A program made the translations under genes and the position numbers. Below, one piece after another: positions 53,577 through 64,000 of a stretch of DNA of 64,000 nt. The DNA comes from Kineosporia rhizophila (GTDB lineage: Bacteria; Actinomycetota; Actinomycetes; Actinomycetales; Kineosporiaceae), in the NCBI RefSeq assembly GCF_021277265.1, contig NZ_JAJSOH010000006.1, forward strand, positions 1-64,000, given 5' to 3'. How positions within the stretch are numbered: the first letter of the stretch is position 1; the number at the start of each line of letters is the position of its first letter. The notes below the pieces were generated by a model, which worked only from the letters and a program-made list of their open reading frames with translations, searched no databases and was not told where the DNA came from.

Positions 53577-53598
53577 AGCAGCGGACGGGAGAGTGACG

Positions 53599-53799
53599 AT
53601 GCCGGACATCCAGGCCGACCGGGACGCCTGCGTGGGCGCCGGGCAGTGCGCAATGATCGCGCCCGCGCTGTTCGACCAGGACGACGAGGGCATCGTGGTC
53701 ACCCTCGCCCACCGACCACCGCCGGAGCACGAAAGCGTTGCCCGCCAGGCGGTCCGGCTCTGTCCCGCCCGGGCCCTCGCGCTGATCGAGCAGGGCTGA
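53599..53799 (+). CDS. [3Fe-4S]-type ferredoxin for a cytochrome P450
   Basis: A 66-residue ferredoxin with cysteines in CVGAGQC near residue 11 and LCP near 54, leaving three usable cysteines, as in the small ferredoxins that feed electrons to P450 enzymes. ATG 53599 has GGGAGAG upstream. Such ferredoxins are regular members of macrolide and polyene clusters, so at least one P450 gene is expected beyond the window. The stop codon lies in an 11-bp tandem repeat. Confidence 0.9.
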   Translation: MPDIQADRDACVGAGQCAMIAPALFDQDDEGIVVTLAHRPPPEHESVARQAVRLCPARALALIEQG

Positions 53800-53837
53800 G
53801 CCAGAGCTGAGCCAGGGCTCAGCCAGAGCTGAGCCAC
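53794..53837. repeat. 11-bp tandem repeat, four copies, over the ferredoxin stop codon
   Basis: GGCTGAGCCAG, AGCTGAGCCAG, GGCTCAGCCAG and AGCTGAGCCAC in a row. The first unit contains the ferredoxin stop TGA. It is in the same position and of the same unit length as the repeat at 35074-35117, but with a different sequence. Confidence 0.93.
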
Positions 53838-53905
53838 TGCGGGACCGGAGTGATCCGGGTAAGGACCGACGCGCCGACGAACTAGCACGGATGGGTTGAT
53901 CTGAC

Positions 53906-64000
<10,095 letters not shown>

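Overview
The window is high-GC DNA with tightly packed genes, many GTG starts, DUF397/DUF5753 regulator pairs, ECF sigma factor, LAL-type LuxR regulator, paired dynamin-like GTPases and a modular type I polyketide synthase. This points to a filamentous or spore-forming actinomycete; genus cannot be fixed from sequence reading alone. No rRNA, tRNA, CRISPR array, transposase or integrase was seen.

Left part (1-24.5 kb): a partial DinB-type protein and an AraC regulator with overlapping divergent starts; an ECF sigma factor with a membrane partner; an XRE-DUF5753/DUF397 pair; a quinate/shikimate catabolic locus of qsuABCD type (aroQ, MFS transporter, quinate/shikimate dehydrogenase, TetR regulator, dehydroshikimate dehydratase) with two matching operator-like sites; SDR/LysR; a WYL regulator with an NTF2-like protein; IclR/histidine ammonia-lyase/M20 hydrolase; a YUCCA-like flavin monooxygenase next to a thiamine-dependent 2-keto acid decarboxylase and an Lrp regulator; and two overlapping dynamin-like GTPases.

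Middle part (24.5-44.8 kb): a complete sugar ABC importer (lipoprotein, double ATPase, two permeases) with a LacI-type operator, a possible structured leader and a perfect stem-loop after the binding-protein gene; a Fic protein; a two-gene operon of a GT4-GT2 fusion glycosyltransferase and a HemN-like radical SAM protein; DUF389, GNAT and nitronate monooxygenase genes; an RTX-repeat secreted protein and a META-like lipoprotein; an MFS transporter fused to a universal stress domain facing a free-standing universal stress protein; a VanZ-like protein; and a LacI regulator below a 24-bp perfect palindrome.

Right part (about 44.8-64 kb): the edge of a polyketide biosynthetic cluster. It holds a LAL regulator, a GDP-mannose 4,6-dehydratase of the kind found in polyene macrolide (mycosamine) clusters, a small DUF5988-like protein, a type II thioesterase, the full five-gene set for methoxymalonyl-ACP (fkbK-J-I-H-G order), a P450-type ferredoxin and a giant PKS gene still open at the window end. 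The visible PKS carries docking segment-KS-AT-DH-KR-ACP-KS-AT-KR-ACP-KS; both ATs look malonyl-specific, so methoxymalonyl must be used by modules beyond the window. The combination of a mycosamine-type sugar gene with a methoxymalonyl operon is the most promising sign of an unusual product.
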